A DNA stretch of 64,000 nucleotides, from assembly GCF_030035675.1 (NCBI RefSeq), contig NC_084487.1, positions 68,471,486 through 68,535,485 of the forward strand, read 5' to 3'. This document shows, in pieces, positions 33,552-45,910 of the stretch. This DNA comes from Rhineura floridana. Its lineage: Eukaryota; Chordata; Lepidosauria; Squamata; Rhineuridae. The notes beneath the pieces are model-generated. The model did no database searches, had not been told where the DNA came from, and was given only the letters and a program-made list of their open reading frames with translations. Every line of letters begins with the position of its first letter. The stretch's first letter is position 1. The position numbers and the translations under genes are program-made.

Positions 33552-35377
33552 GTTTGCACAGCCCCTACAGCCCTTTCAGCATTCTGAGAGCTGGTGATCA
33601 CACTAGGGCAATGGATAGGCTTATGGCCATCTCCGACTGGGGTAGATCATCCCTACTCCCAGCTGTCAAGGGAATCCCCAGGTACATAGCCATACTATAA
33701 GCTGTGACCTCAGGTGCTAACATGCATCCCAAAATCTGCCATACCCCTGAACAGCCAATCACACAGATAGTGCCCCACTACTTCTGGGCCCACACGTCTC
33801 CTGATTGCTCCCTCCCAGAAGAATCTGAAGCACTCCATGTAAGAAATATAGCAGTCCATAGGCAATGTTCTGCCGCATAAATGCATAAGGCACCTCTGCC
33901 ACATGCGCACACCATGTTAAATGAAGTGTAGTGCATGGTACCTAGACTATCAGGTATGAACCACTTACAGCCGAACCCGTTCAATAAGACTGGTGGTGAA
34001 TCAGGTGTAATTTGCATCTTTACACTCTGTCCCTGGCAAATTACTGCCATAACGAAAACAGATCAAAGATTGTAGGCCATGAAGGCCAGCCTGGAGTTGG
34101 AGGCCACGAAGGCCAGTCGGGAGTTGGAGTATGGGACTAGGAAATCAAAAGGAAAACACCATAACAGACAAACCTTCCCTTAAACCGGGTAGCCAGCAAG
34201 CAAAGTTCGTAGTAAATTGAGTCTAACCGGGGAGGGACACATGTCCTTGAGCAGCTTATGCTGGGGGCTTCTACTTACCCCTTTGAAGGGCTCTTGCCTC
34301 CTATCTCACTGTTGCATATATCCTTCTGCAAAAGGGAAGGAAATCATTTATGAGTAAGTACACTTTACCAACTACTAGTTCATTGCAGCTAACCCAGTTC
34401 CCTTAAAGCAGAGACTTCAGGTAATTGTTATCAAAAATCCCAACAAAGAAAGGTTTTGTTATTGTTGTAAAGTCATCAGGAAAGGGTGAAGAGTCTGCCT
34501 GTATCTTAAAATGCAGCCTCTGTGTCAAAAACAGAGTCTAAGCTTGCATCAAGGCAGCCCTTGTTTCAGTAAAGTCCAAGATCTTGGAAATGAGGATAAG
34601 ATCCTGATAAGTGATCTGTCTTTCCTCTTTATTGCTATCCACCCATTCAGCCACGCTATCATCTGCAAGACCTGCAATTCCCTGCAGAAGTTTGCATGTC
34701 CTTCTGTAAATATAACAAATGCCATATGCCTTGTTTTTGATATGAGACCAAATTCAAATAAATGCAACTTCTCAGAGTTAACAAGGAATGTGTAACTGAC
34801 ACTTGGAAAAGGATCACTGTCACCTAAGTAGTGGTTGTGATTTATACATTTCCCAGCAAACCCTGTCATCTGTGCACACCATTAGTATCCAAATATGAAA
34901 GGCCCAAAGGCTCACCTGGCCCCTCAAAGGCCACATGTAATATAATAATAGAATTAACTACCTCAACCTGCTATATTCCTGGGCCTAGCAGGAAGTCAGA
35001 AGCCTAACCAAAGAGCTCCACCCACCCCCCAAGCAACCACGATGTAATAAAATTAATAGAATAAAGTACCTTGAACCTAATATAGGCCTGAGTCAAGCAA
35101 AGGCCGCAAGCCTAACCAAAGAACTCTTCACAACGGCCAAGAGAGGCTGCCAAGGCCTCACCCACATCCTTCACTGTCTTGCGCCCCCTACCTAGGCTGA
35201 ACTCACACCCAGCCTTGGCAACCAAAGGGGGGTAAATTGGGCCTGTTGAGACTCGAAAGGCTTGTGCAGCCTCCTCTCCCGTAATTAGTTCTGAGCCTGC
35301 AGCCCATGGCTGTTGGGGAGATTTCAACCCCAATCTCCCGGATCGCAGTCCAAACACCTCAACCACTATCATCCTGC

Positions 35378-35740
35378 CATGTACGTTCTGCTACGAAGGC
35401 CCTCCTCCGGGTTCCAACTCACAGGGAGGCCCGGAGGGTGATGACAAGATCTAGGGCCTTCTCAGTGGTGGCCCCCGAACTATGGAACAGTCTCCCTGAG
35501 GAAGTACGCCTGGCGCCGACTCTGCTTTCCTTCCGGCGCCAGGTCAAAACCTTCCTATTCTCTGAAGCATTTTAAGTTACATTGATCTAGTTTTAATAAT
35601 GTTTATTGTATTGTTGATTGTATTTTAATATTATTTTGTTATTCATTGTATTTTTATACTATTTTATGTTCACCGCCCAGAGAGCTATTGCTAGTCGGGC
35701 GGTATATATAAATTTAATAAATAATAATAAAAATAATAAA
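35378..35740 (+). mobile_element. L2/CR1-group LINE, 5'-truncated, nested in the fossil element
   Basis: The plus strand codes [38 protein letters not shown] and VKTFLFSEAF to the natural stop, then a 3' UTR with the hairpin CACCGCCC ... GGGCGGTAT and a TAATAAATAATAATAA tail. The frame is intact over its short length, so this insertion is younger than the recombinase fossil around it. Confidence 0.92.
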
Positions 35741-36484
35741 TATCAAAACCTATCCCATGCGTATGGGGTGGTGGTGGTTTAAAATTGCCCAAAGACCTGC
35801 ATTTTATGAGGGGACCTTTCACACACACCTCTTTTCCTTGCTTGGTTGGCATGACTACTTAAATCCTCCCTGGCCTATAATAAGAATTATGAGACCAATT
35901 ATAGTAATAATAATTATTATTATAAGCCACCAACTGCAGAAACACCAGCACAAATACCAGTATTGTAAGCTGCTAACTGTAGTAAGTCACTGTCTGCAAG
36001 GTCTGATCCTTTTATTCAAAACCCTGCAGCTCTTTTGCTCTAATTTATTTTAATTACTGATTTATTCCAATTACTTTATATTATATCGCTGCTCTTATAC
36101 AATATTAAATGTGTGTGTGATCTTGTTTAACTGGCTAGCAATAGCCCTAAGGCGGTGCTGCTGGAGGACACTGAGTGCCTACCCCCCCCCAGCCAAGGGG
36201 GAGGGGGTTTCCACAGCATTCAGCCCAGCAAGCCCTTAATAAAAGACCCGCTCCAGCCGCCGCCACTCCTCCAGGCTCATGACCGCCTGCCTCCTCAAAC
36301 TACCTCCACCAAGGAAAATAACTGAGGCCTAATCGGCCCACAAACATGGCCTAACTGGCCTGTAAATGCGGCCTGTGCCGCTGCAAACAAGCGCCTCCGA
36401 AATGGCACCAACCACGCGGCCGAGCCAGAATGGCCGCTGCCGCTCTTCTCCTTGCTCTGCTTCGGCCCTCGTCGTCCTTCAACA

Positions 36485-36684
36485 TCACGCTGGCAAAGAG
36501 GAAGGTAGGAGGGGCGGCTGGACTTAAATAAGCCCCAAAGCCCCGCCCCTCCACACTGCACATTGCATGCACACAATAGGTGCGACGCGCGATATTGCCC
36601 CAAACAAAGATGGAGGCAGCAGCTTTGCCCCCATCTGCAACCATGCCCCACTCGTTAGCTGCGTGGCGAGCGGGGCATCATTTC
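36485..36684 (-). repeat. split direct repeat A1
   Basis: The 5' terminal repeat of the fossil element. It is the same ~200 bp as A2, with about eight differences by eye, mostly C/T or G/A changes. Right of 36,684 the sequence returns to the host LINE. Confidence 0.9.
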
Positions 36685-36751
36685 TTAGAGAAGCAAAGGT
36701 AAGCATTTGTAGATATTGAGCTCTTTCATGGTTTGTCTTCAACAAACAATA

Positions 36752-39572
36752 TCAATAAGAAAAAATTGAGGATTTGATTAAATCTAAATCCTGATTATTA
36801 TCCATTCTGTATATCCAGTCTCTCAATTTATTTTTGATTCCTGGGATGATAAAAATATCCAGTGGGAGGTTTTTAGAGATCAATGACTCTTGGCATAACT
36901 TGACCCATCCACGCATCTTCCATTGTTCTCTCAAGCATTGCTTAGGAAGGTGGTCTTCTGTCATATCCAAACCCCTCTTATAATACAGAAGGGCTGCCTT
37001 CTGAGCCCTAGCTTTAACCGATACCACACCTGTCTCTGTCCTAAGAAAAGGGGCTGGGGTCCCTGGGGGTACTGCTAATAAGTATCTTAGAAACTTATTT
37101 TGGCAGAGCTCCAACTCCTTCAAGTTGTTCTGCCTTATCCCCCAGATCTTGATGCCATATTGGATTTGAGCGGCCACTTTCCTGAGGAACACTTTCAGTG
37201 CTGGATTTACCAATCTGCCTCCCCTAGAATAATTTTTTTTTAGAATAGCTCAGATTGTTTTCTGTGCTGTTATTTTAGCATTTTGTAGGTGAATATTCCA
37301 AGAATTTTTCTCATCAAAATATATTCCAAGGTACTTAAAGGGGGAAACCTGTTCTATCTTGTTCCCACCTAGACTCCAGTTATTCTGGGGGAGAGGGGTG
37401 TCTGCCAAAAGCCGTCACTTTAGATTTAGCATAATTAATTACAAGCTGTTCTATTTGACAATAATCATAATGTTTATTCAAACTTCTCTTCAGCCCAATT
37501 TTGTTCGTAGATAACAGTACCAAATCATCTGCATATATTAATATAGCAGTTTTTGATGGAGGGAAATGCTCTGGGCAGTTTAAATCCGTTACCATGTCAT
37601 TAAATACAAAGATTAAACAGGAGGGGTGCTAGCAAACAGCCTTGTTTAACTCCATACAAATTCTGTCAGTTTTCTGTCTGTGCTGATTCTTACCCTCGTA
37701 ATTGTATTTGTGTAAAGTTCCCAAATCAGAAACAACAGTCTCTTATCAATATTAGTTCCTGCAAGCTTATCCCACAATCAGTTCCTGCTGATTGAGTCAA
37801 TCAATAGGAAGTCAATAAAAGCAGCACAAAGCCTCCTAGAAGGACTGCTGGTATATTTATGAATTAAATTCTGTAACACAAAGATCTGGTCTAGTAAGCT
37901 ATGGCCTTTCCTAAATCCAGCTAGTTCCTGATGAAGAATATTATATTAATCTGCCCAGCCTGTCAACTTCTGGAGGAAGTGACTATAAATCTAATTGCTC
38001 AGTAGTTCTGAGGTTCAGATTTATCTCCTTTCTTATAAATTAGAAGTATTATACTCAATTTCCATCCCTCGGGGAAAACCTCTGTGGTATTAATACAGGA
38101 AAATATTTTAGCCAAGAGAGGAGCCCACCATTCAGAATTACTCTTACAAACCTCAGGTGGGATCATATCCTCACTAGATGCTTTACCTGCTGCTAGGGCA
38201 TGAATAAGTTTGCTCACTTCTTGTTCTGTAACTGGGGCCATTCTGGAAGTGCTGCCAGCAAATCCAAATTAGGACTTGGACCGTTAGTACCATTGTTTTT
38301 ATCACTTCCAAAGATGTTACTGTAGTAAGTATGCTAAGCGTTTGCTGAAATACATGACTCCAATATTGGATTTAATCACTTATCTGATGTTGAGATCATA
38401 TCCCAAAACTTTCTCTCATTCCTTTCCTGGGCTGCCATCCCTAACTCTTTCCATTGAACCACCATGTATCTTCTTTTTGTCTTTCTGAGAAGGTCCTTAT
38501 AGGCTAAGCGGCAAAAAGCCGGTACCTCCAGGTCCACTTGCAGCTTCACCTGCCTTACCCTCCTAGTTAATTGAGCAAGATTCTTGCTTGCTTGTCTGCA
38601 TTCAGTATCATACCACCTTTCTTTATGGGAGGCCATTCTAGACTGGTGAGCTGTTCTTGTTAAGAGCAGCCTTAAAGCATTAGAAATAATCAAAATACCT
38701 TTTATTGGTTCTAAATGTCCTTCTACAATATTATGATGCACTTCCAAAAAATAAGAGCTATTCAAATGATCCTGGACTGACTGACAGAGAAAGACCATCT
38801 TAATTGTTTCCCACTATTAATTGTTCCCACTGTTATGTCAATGAGTATAGGACACAATAGGGGAACTTGTATAAAAATGGACCAGAGTACAGGTATAGGT
38901 GGATGATCACTTTCTGGGCTATCTAAGATGTTATAATTTGCTTTGTAGGACAGTAGTTTAGATAAACAAAAAATATAGTCAATAACACTGCCTGACCTAC
39001 TATTAAGAAGTGTGAAATATCCATTAGACTTATCCTGCGGACTACCATGAAGGCATATCAGCTGGAAGCAGGACATTAGCTCTGGCCTTCTGCATTAGCT
39101 GCTTTATCCTGTGAAAGACAGTCATATGGAAAAACGTCACTACGGTCCAAGTCAAAAACATTTTCCTTTTCATTAGGTCCTGTACCAACACAGGCATTAA
39201 AATCTCCACAGACCACTGTACTTGCTTCCAGATACTGTACTTCACAGAGGTTCAAAATGCCTGCCAGTTCTTCCCAAAGTATCTTTGAGCTCACAGTTTT
39301 ATCAGGTGGAAAATATACATTAAGACAAATTAAAGCGCCCAGCTCACACACACACACACCCCATTTCCTCTTACCAATACTGATAGTATAAAGTTAGATT
39401 TGGATTGGTAAATTACCTCAGCCACAACATTGAGTTTCACCGAGACTAATGTGGCCAAGCTTCCCCTAGTTCTCCCTTTCTGATGAAATATTATTGCAGG
39501 TAGCAGAAAAGAACTATAAACCCTTGCAGCAAAAAAGTTGATGTATCCAATAACCAAGTTCCTTGGAGACAA
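36752..39572 (-). pseudogene. LINE ORF2 remnants (endonuclease, reverse transcriptase)
   Basis: Ordered minus-strand blocks: an endonuclease part with ALICLNVYFPPDKTV and VVCGDFNACVGTGPN (39,357-39,076; GDFN is the AP-endonuclease core); a reverse transcriptase start with EVSKLIHALAAGKAS, FPEGWKLSIILLIYKKGDKS (38,241-37,999); the catalytic YADDLVLLS (YADD codons at 37,535-37,524); and a C-terminal part with AAQIQYGIKIWG, FLRYLLAVPPGTPAPFLRTE (37,213-36,752). Many stops and frameshifts separate the blocks. No clade was assigned. Confidence 0.85.
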
Positions 39573-39716
39573 AAAAAGAATTTACTAAACTCTTGATCTA
39601 CACACTTGTTCTGCCACCCAGCAATATTCCATGATATCACAGAAAGGGAAGAGTGTAGCACCATTCTATCTAGTCAGGGGGATTGTCAAAACACACTGGG
39701 TATTAAAGGGGGGAAC

Positions 39717-41670
39717 TCAAATTTTCTTCCTGCTTTTCTTAAACCCATGTCCATCTCCTGGGTCTGGGAGATTATTTGATCTTTTACTTGTGTCATATCT
39801 AGCTCTATCCAAGTTATAATTAGCTTGGGTACTCCTAACATAATTTCTGGGTGGAATAAAAGTATTATAAGGGGTGGACATAAGAGGTACATCTTCTCTG
39901 AGAACAGGGCTGTCCCCATGACTCTGCCATAAAACAGAGATGTTATTTGGATAAATTACATATGAGGGTATGCCTTCCTTAGATATACTGCATTTATGGG
40001 GGGGGCTCTTTAAGAGAATGAGCCCTTTTGTGTCGATTGGAGAAATGGCTAGGGACTTTCTTTTGTTGAACAACTTCTTGGTATGAATACATAAATTTAG
40101 ATCTTTGTCCCAATGTATCCTTACCCCACGTAAAAGACATATTACTATTTTTAAAATAAGAGAAGAGTCCAAAAGGTTTGGCAATGCTCCAAACAAGTGA
40201 AAGTCAGTTCAATTATACCCCTTATTCTCCCATGTCCCTGGGGGTACAGATATGTACAAGTCATTTTCCCTACATCCTCCCTTAAGATCCCAGCTGCAGG
40301 TAATAGTTCTGATAACGCCTCTGCACCTTTTTTCTGTGAGCCATCCATCTGCTTCAGTGGCCAATTAAATATAGAAATACAGAAATTGGTCTTATCCTGG
40401 GGCTCTTTTATCTGCAGAGTCCCTATTAATTCATTATCTGCCTGTTTTGGCTTCTTCCTCAATTCCTCACTCTCACCTTCAAATCCATTCTGCCCCGTAA
40501 CTTTGTCTAACCTATTGAATTCTATTAGTGAGTCCTCTTGCCACTCATCTAATACAATAAGGTTAGGGTCAGAAAGAGTAAGGTGGGAAAATTCAATAAT
40601 GTCATCCTGGATTTCTTCCACATCTGCCATGTCTGGCCATATCGTACCCTGTCTTTCCCGGTCCATCAGGAAGCAGGGCTGTGGAGTCGGAGTCGTGGAG
40701 TCGGAGTTGGAAGCAATTTTGGGTGGAGTCGGAGTCAGTAGAAATGTACCGACTCCGGCTTCAAAATAAATTTTGATTGACAAATTTTTTAAAATATAAA
40801 TTCAAAATGTCAAAGAAGCTTCCCATGAAGTCAGCTGTAGTTGAGCATTTCACCATAACTCAAGATGGAAAACATTTTGGACCCAGATGAAGACAAATGC
40901 TGTGATGCCAAGATGAGCGCATATTCAGGCAGCGATAAAAATGCTCCTATGAGAGCTTCCAATTTAAAAAGACATTTACAGCCCTTTCCAGGGCTGTGGA
41001 GTTGGAAGCAATTTTGGGTGGAGTTGGAGTCGGAGAGTAGAAAAATAGAGGAGTCGGAGTCGAAGGTTTGTCGTACCGACTCCACAGCCCTGTCAGGAAG
41101 TCACACATGATCCCCAAGATCCTGGTCATCAATGTGGGAAATATCAACCTGCACCTCTGTTAAGACAAAGTTTTTATCGGCTTCTTGACTAGGCGGTACT
41201 GGAGCAGGAGCTGTTGTTAGGATCCCAATCTCTATTAAGCCCACTGTGACCTACATATTGGCCTTAAGACCAGAGAGCTCCTTCCTTAGATTGTCTAGCC
41301 TCTGGAATATTCTCTCATTAACTTGGGCTGTGAGAAATCACTGGTCCCTGAGATATTTATATACTTCAGCAAGGGCTACCTGACTTTCCTTTTCTATGCC
41401 CTTAACCAGTGAATTGTCCTGCTGTACAGTACCAAAATTATACAAAGATGCGCCAGACAATAAATAAGAATTTCTACATATGAATTCTGGGTCAAGAAAT
41501 CAATTGCCCATCTGTTCTTGATCACAAATATGTGGAAACTCTCCCAGGTGGGGATCTCTACTATCTTCATCATTCACCGAGGAAATAAAGTTCAGTGAGT
41601 CTGCAATAACTGGGGTAGAGTTGTCCTTACTTAAATTTCTTTCATTAAATGTTCCTTCAATTTCGACTTG
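39717..41670 (-). pseudogene. LINE ORF1 remnants
   Basis: The minus strand shows an acidic N-terminal part (DVEEIQDDIIEFSHLTLSDP), a conserved-looking block TYLYPQGHGRIRGIIELTFTC, and a basic C-terminal part (HTKKLFNKRKSLAIS). Upstream of the hAT copy (41,093-41,670) a helical segment with INERIFQRLDNLRKELSGL suggests a coiled coil. The order (coiled coil, RNA-binding part, basic tail) fits a LINE ORF1 protein. Several frameshifts are present and hAT copy C lies within it. Confidence 0.6.
40674..41092 (+). mobile_element. hAT element copy C with BED-finger remnant
   Basis: 419 bp, starting CAGGGCTGTGGAGTCGG and ending CCACAGCCCTG, with a perfect 8-bp target duplication TCAGGAAG at 40,666-40,673 and 41,093-41,100. 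The plus strand codes MSKKLPMKSAVVEHFTITQD and ends in SNLKRHL. The internal junction TTTCCAGGGCTGTGGAGTTG is the same as in copy B, so both descend from one deleted founder. A short deletion in this copy removes the CxC pair of the finger (GKHF joins directly to the DPDEDKCC region in another frame). Confidence 0.95.
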
Positions 41671-41890
41671 TAAGAAAACTCACAAAATACTCCAAATTGG
41701 AACATGAGAGGGGCCAATCGGTCTCACCTCAGGTTGTAAACTTTAAACTTTAGACTCCTTAATCACAAAACACTAACCAAAATGTTAAAATGCTAAAACC
41801 ATAAAACCATAAAATAAAAATTTAGAACAATAAAACCAGTAAATTAGGAGGGAGCCATGGAGCTCACAACAAAGCAACCTCCTCTGTCCA

Positions 41891-44678
41891 TAAACTTCTT
41901 ATTAAAAACTTAAGTATGCATGTCTGAAATGAACAACTAGGTTCAGTAAGCTTTGCATACAGACCACTTGAAGACTTCTTCCAAAGTGCATCCAGGATGC
42001 CTGCCTTGCCTTTTTTCTCTTATCATGTAGCATCTTGCTATAGCAATCTACAGCTTTGAGCACAGTTCTCTCCATACACTGGAGCAGGCAGGCAAGGGGC
42101 ATCCACCACCACCCTGTGCTTTCTTGCTCTCTCTCGCTCTCTCTGTGCCATCCTCCCCTGCACTCGAGCAAACATGTCTTCAGTAAACAGTACTTCCAAG
42201 GCATCCAAAGTACTGTTTACTGTGGAGATGCCTGCGCCACCTGGCAAGGAGCATCACTCCAGTTTCGTGTGAGAGTGCTGCCTGCAGCAGCCTCAGTCCA
42301 GTACACAAGGAGCCACATTCTGACTATATCAGAATGTGTGCCCCCCATGCCCCCTCCACCCAAAAAAGACTTTGTTAAAAGGAGCTTCTTTCCTGGAGGA
42401 TTTGTTAACTGAGGTATTAATGTATATATCTCTGAGAAAGAAATACCTACTCTTCCCTAGCACGTTTACCTTGGTAAGCAGGGTGGTGTTTGTTCATCAA
42501 AACATGCTGTTCTTTAAGGCCTTCGTAATTATTATACATGCCAAAAGACCATATTTGCATATAAACAGCAAACTGCAGAAAAAAGTTTGGTAAGCAAATA
42601 GTCACATTCATTTCACAATAAGAAGTGAAATCAACTCTTTCAACAAAATGATTTGCTGTTAATCTATTCTGATAGCTCATTTGCTCCATGTTAAATATAT
42701 GCTTAAATATCAGACAGAGAGAAACAAAGTCTATTTAGTTTTTAAAAAATAAATATGAAAGTTGAGTGCTGCTTCAGATATTTGCTCAATTACTTATTCA
42801 AATAAAATATGGAAGATTGTGGATGATGAAGCAACTTTTGCTTGAAAACGATTCTGAGTAAATGAGCTTATACGTCTGATATGAGTGACTATAAAAAGCA
42901 ATGTAATTATGCAATTTTCCTTAGTATTAAATGGATGAGATGACAGTGCAAGTTTAAAAAATGTCAACAGTTTTGTTGCCATGGACTTCACAGTAAATAC
43001 AAATTGCTAAATATTGTAATTGCTGTGACATTAGAAATTTGTCTGATTCAGAAGTAGGTAAGTTTTATGAACAATGAAGCAGCTTTATTGAGTTTGTTTG
43101 TAAAAATGATGGGGCTTGCAAGCCTCCAGCTTCGCATGGTCAGGTTTGGCGGTCCTTATTGGGATAATCTCTGTAAAATAATACACGACAATAATGAATT
43201 TAATTCATACTTACCTCCTCTTACTGATTTCTGTACTATTTTTTCTCACTGTTGTATAAGTTATGTTACATTTGTTTTGTATTCTGTTTTATTCAAAACC
43301 AATTAAAACCTTATTTTTTAAGAAAGAAATTTGCCTGATAGTTAGGTATGCGAGGAATAGGGAAAGAATTCAAATATCTGTTCCCCTACCCTTGAAGATG
43401 CAATATTCACTGATACTTTGCATTTTCGTGTTTTGGGATTGAATGATTATGAAGGTTAGTTTATAAACAGTATTTAGAATAGCAGTTGCATGTTGAAAGC
43501 GTTGGAAGTGCTACTTTGTTTTCTTCTCACTTAAGCCTTAATTGCTGAATGAGGAAAATACTTACAAATGCCCATCTGTTGGATGGGTGAATTACATATA
43601 ACTATTTTTTCATGTATAAGCTTGAATTTTACATTTTTATCTAATGAGGTTAAGTATAAATATGTTTTGCCAAGACAGCATGTATTATTTAGAAATGCCT
43701 TTATTTTTTAATATATATCCCATACTAGCTTTCAGAGTTTTCTCTTTCATTGACTAGGAGAGGAAATATCAGTTACAATATGACCAAGCAATGACTATTC
43801 TGAAGCCCTTTGCTAGGGACAGGGGAGACTTTTGTTTGATTTGCATTTTAAGCAAACTGAACTAATTCACACCTCCTGGACTAATACACAGATTGGATCA
43901 TCATTATCTTTCAGATTTTGCCATTCTTCAAATTTTGTGATACATTTCTCAGCTCAAAGTGTCAAATGGCTTTTTAAAATGCGTATTTTGGGATAAAATA
44001 TGTTTAGAAATGCATACATTGAGATAAAATACATATTAAAATACAAATTTTGTATATACTTTTTAAAAGTTGCAGATTATTCATAAGATTGTTCCACTCC
44101 TGCATTTAAACACATATGAAACTGTTACATATTGGAAATAGACTGATCTGTCTATCCCTATCCTTTGCTGTCTCCATGTGTGCAAGTCCTGTGTCCTAAG
44201 CAGGTGACTTAACTTGGAAACAACGTGAAATTTGGCTATTATACTTCTAATATGTAGATTTTAATTAAAATTTCATTTTAGTGACCAAAACATTATCCAC
44301 CATATAACTTTGACATGTGCCTGGAGAAAACATCAAAAATCAATCGCTTCATTTTTACATATAGAACATACAGGATTCAGATAATATTCAGGATAATATT
44401 TGCATCCTATGGTCTAAACTGTGGTGGAGGTATAGAAAATAGGTAGACTTACAGCTTGACACATTGAGGGCAAAGTTTCTAACATTGCTTTATCCCTCCA
44501 TGGGCATTGCAGTTTGGAGCAAGTGACCTGGGCTGTGCCTATGGAATGCAGTGAGTATGAGGCTACAGTCTAGTCTCAAAAAAGAAAATACAGCTGCTTT
44601 CTTTATGCCCAGTGGAAAGACAGCAGCTTGGTCTGATAACAGATTATCAGGCTAGGAACAAGCAGTGTGCCTGCAGAT
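41891..44678. other. unassigned intronic stretch
   Basis: A GC-richer part (42,040-42,360) with CTCTCTC tracts precedes AT-rich sequence. 43,200-43,330 (ATTCAAAACCAATTAAAACC followed by TTATTTTTT) could be a LINE-type 3' end, but coding support is absent. Confidence 0.35.
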
Positions 44679-45910
44679 TTATAATAATAATAATAATAAT
44701 AATAATTTAATTTGTGGGTCGCCTATCTGGCCAATGGCCACTCTAGGCGACGTACAATTTAACAACAATACATTACATCATAATAAAATACATCGTAAAA
44801 TACAATATAACAATAAAACAATAAAACAGTTCCAGTACAGAGTAGTAGGCTATTCGTCGTAAAAATTTAACCCTCCCCGTAAGTCCCAAAGGCCTGTCTG
44901 AAGAGCCAGGTCTTCAAAGCTTGGCGGAATACATTCAGGGAAGGGGCATGTCGAAGGTCATACGGGAGGGAGTTCCAGAGAGTGGGGGCCACCACTGAAA
45001 ATGCCCTCTCTCTTGTCCCCGCCAACCTAGCTGTTTTAGTTGGCGGGATTGAGAGAAGGTCCTGTGTGGCTGATCTTGTTGGGCGGCATGGTTGGTGGCG
45101 CTGGAGGCGCTCCATCAGATAAACTGGGCCGAGACCGTATAGGGATTTAAAAGTTAATACCAACACCTTGAATTGGGCCCGGAAAATAACTGGGAGCCAG
45201 TGTAGGTCGAACAACACTGGGGTGATGTGTTCCCGGCGGCGACAGTTTGTAAGTCGTCGAGCCGCAGCATTTTGTATAAGTTGTAATTTCCGGACCGTTT
45301 TCAAGGGTAACCCCACGTACAGCGCATTACAGTAATCCAACCGAGAGGTGACCAGGGCATGTACCACCAGTGGGAGCTGATGAGCAGGAAGGTAGGGCTG
45401 CAGTCTACGAATGAGATGCAATTGATACCAAGCTGCCCGGCTCACTGCCGAAATCTGAGCCTCCATGGACAGCTTGGAATCAAGAACAACCCCAAGGCTG
45501 CGGACCTGGTCCTTCAGGGGCAATTTCACCCCGTCGAACACCAGGTCAACATCTCCCAGCCTTCCCTTGTCTCCCACGAGTAGCACCTCAGTCTTATCAG
45601 GATTCAACTTCAGCCTGTTCCTGCCCATCCATCCACTCATGGATTCCAGGCACTTGGACATGGTCTCCACAGCAGACTCTGGTGAAGATTTAAACGAGAG
45701 ATAGAGCTGAGTGTCATCTGCATATTGGTGACATTGCAGGCCAAATCTCCTGATGATTGTCCCCAGCGGCTTCATATAGATATTAAATAGCATGGGAGAG
45801 AGGATAGAGCCCTGTGGCACACCACAATTGAGAGGCCAAGGGTCTGAAACCTCCTCCCCCAATGCTACCTGTTGATGCCTGTCGGAAAGAAAGGAATGGA
45901 ACCACCGTAC
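44679..45910 (-). mobile_element. L2/CR1-group LINE with intact reverse transcriptase C-terminal half
   Basis: A 1.2-kb minus-strand copy with an (AAT)n tail at 44,680-44,704 and a 3' UTR hairpin (GTCGCCTATCTGGCC ... GGCGACGTAC). The frame 44,867-45,862 is open for 331 residues: CGVPQGSILSPMLFNIYM, YADDTQLYLSF (catalytic YADD at residues 47-50), [51 protein letters not shown] and FSVVAPTLWNSLPYDLRHAP. The frame continues upstream in sense (VRWFHSFLSDRHQQ) to a truncation at about 45,910. This is the longest L2 copy in the window and young-looking. The 3' UTR differs from that of the 7-10 kb copies, so it is a distinct subfamily. Confidence 0.95.

Larger units (their letters stand above)
29897..36684 (-). 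mobile_element. fossil tyrosine-recombinase retrotransposon (Ngaro/DIRS-like)
   Basis: A 6.8-kb element on the minus strand. Its termini are not LTRs but split direct repeats in the order A1 (36,684-36,485), internal region, B1 (31,214-30,782), A2 (30,781-30,582), B2 (30,334-29,897), with about 250 bp unique between A2 and B2. This arrangement is known for Ngaro/DIRS-type elements. Internal parts recognised are a tyrosine-recombinase N-terminal domain and an SGNH-hydrolase-like domain. A 69-70-bp tandem array also lies inside. No flanking duplication is evident, as expected for recombinase-mediated insertion. Repeat pairs differ at roughly 3-4% by eye, suggesting moderate age. The element is broken in many places. 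It sits inside the older LINE and carries a younger L2 insertion. Confidence 0.8.
36685..41890 (-). mobile_element. LINE of unresolved clade, main body
   Basis: The minus-strand non-LTR element. From the 5' end (right): 5' UTR, ORF1 (about 41,670-39,717), ORF2 (about 39,572-36,752), continuing as C-terminal sequence at 29,896-29,469. Together about 5.6 kb, so essentially full length. Frames are short and broken in many places, so it is old. It is interrupted by hAT copy C in ORF1 and by the recombinase fossil in ORF2. Its left boundary with the fossil is exact; the 5' end is approximate. Confidence 0.82.

Noticed and set aside
43200-43330. L1 3' end on the plus strand
   Set aside because: Resembles an A/T-rich LINE tail, but there is no coding sequence upstream and no duplication.
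44867-45862. Host gene with a 331-residue open frame
   Set aside because: Contains YADD and L2-type reverse transcriptase blocks and an L2 3' tail; it is a LINE.
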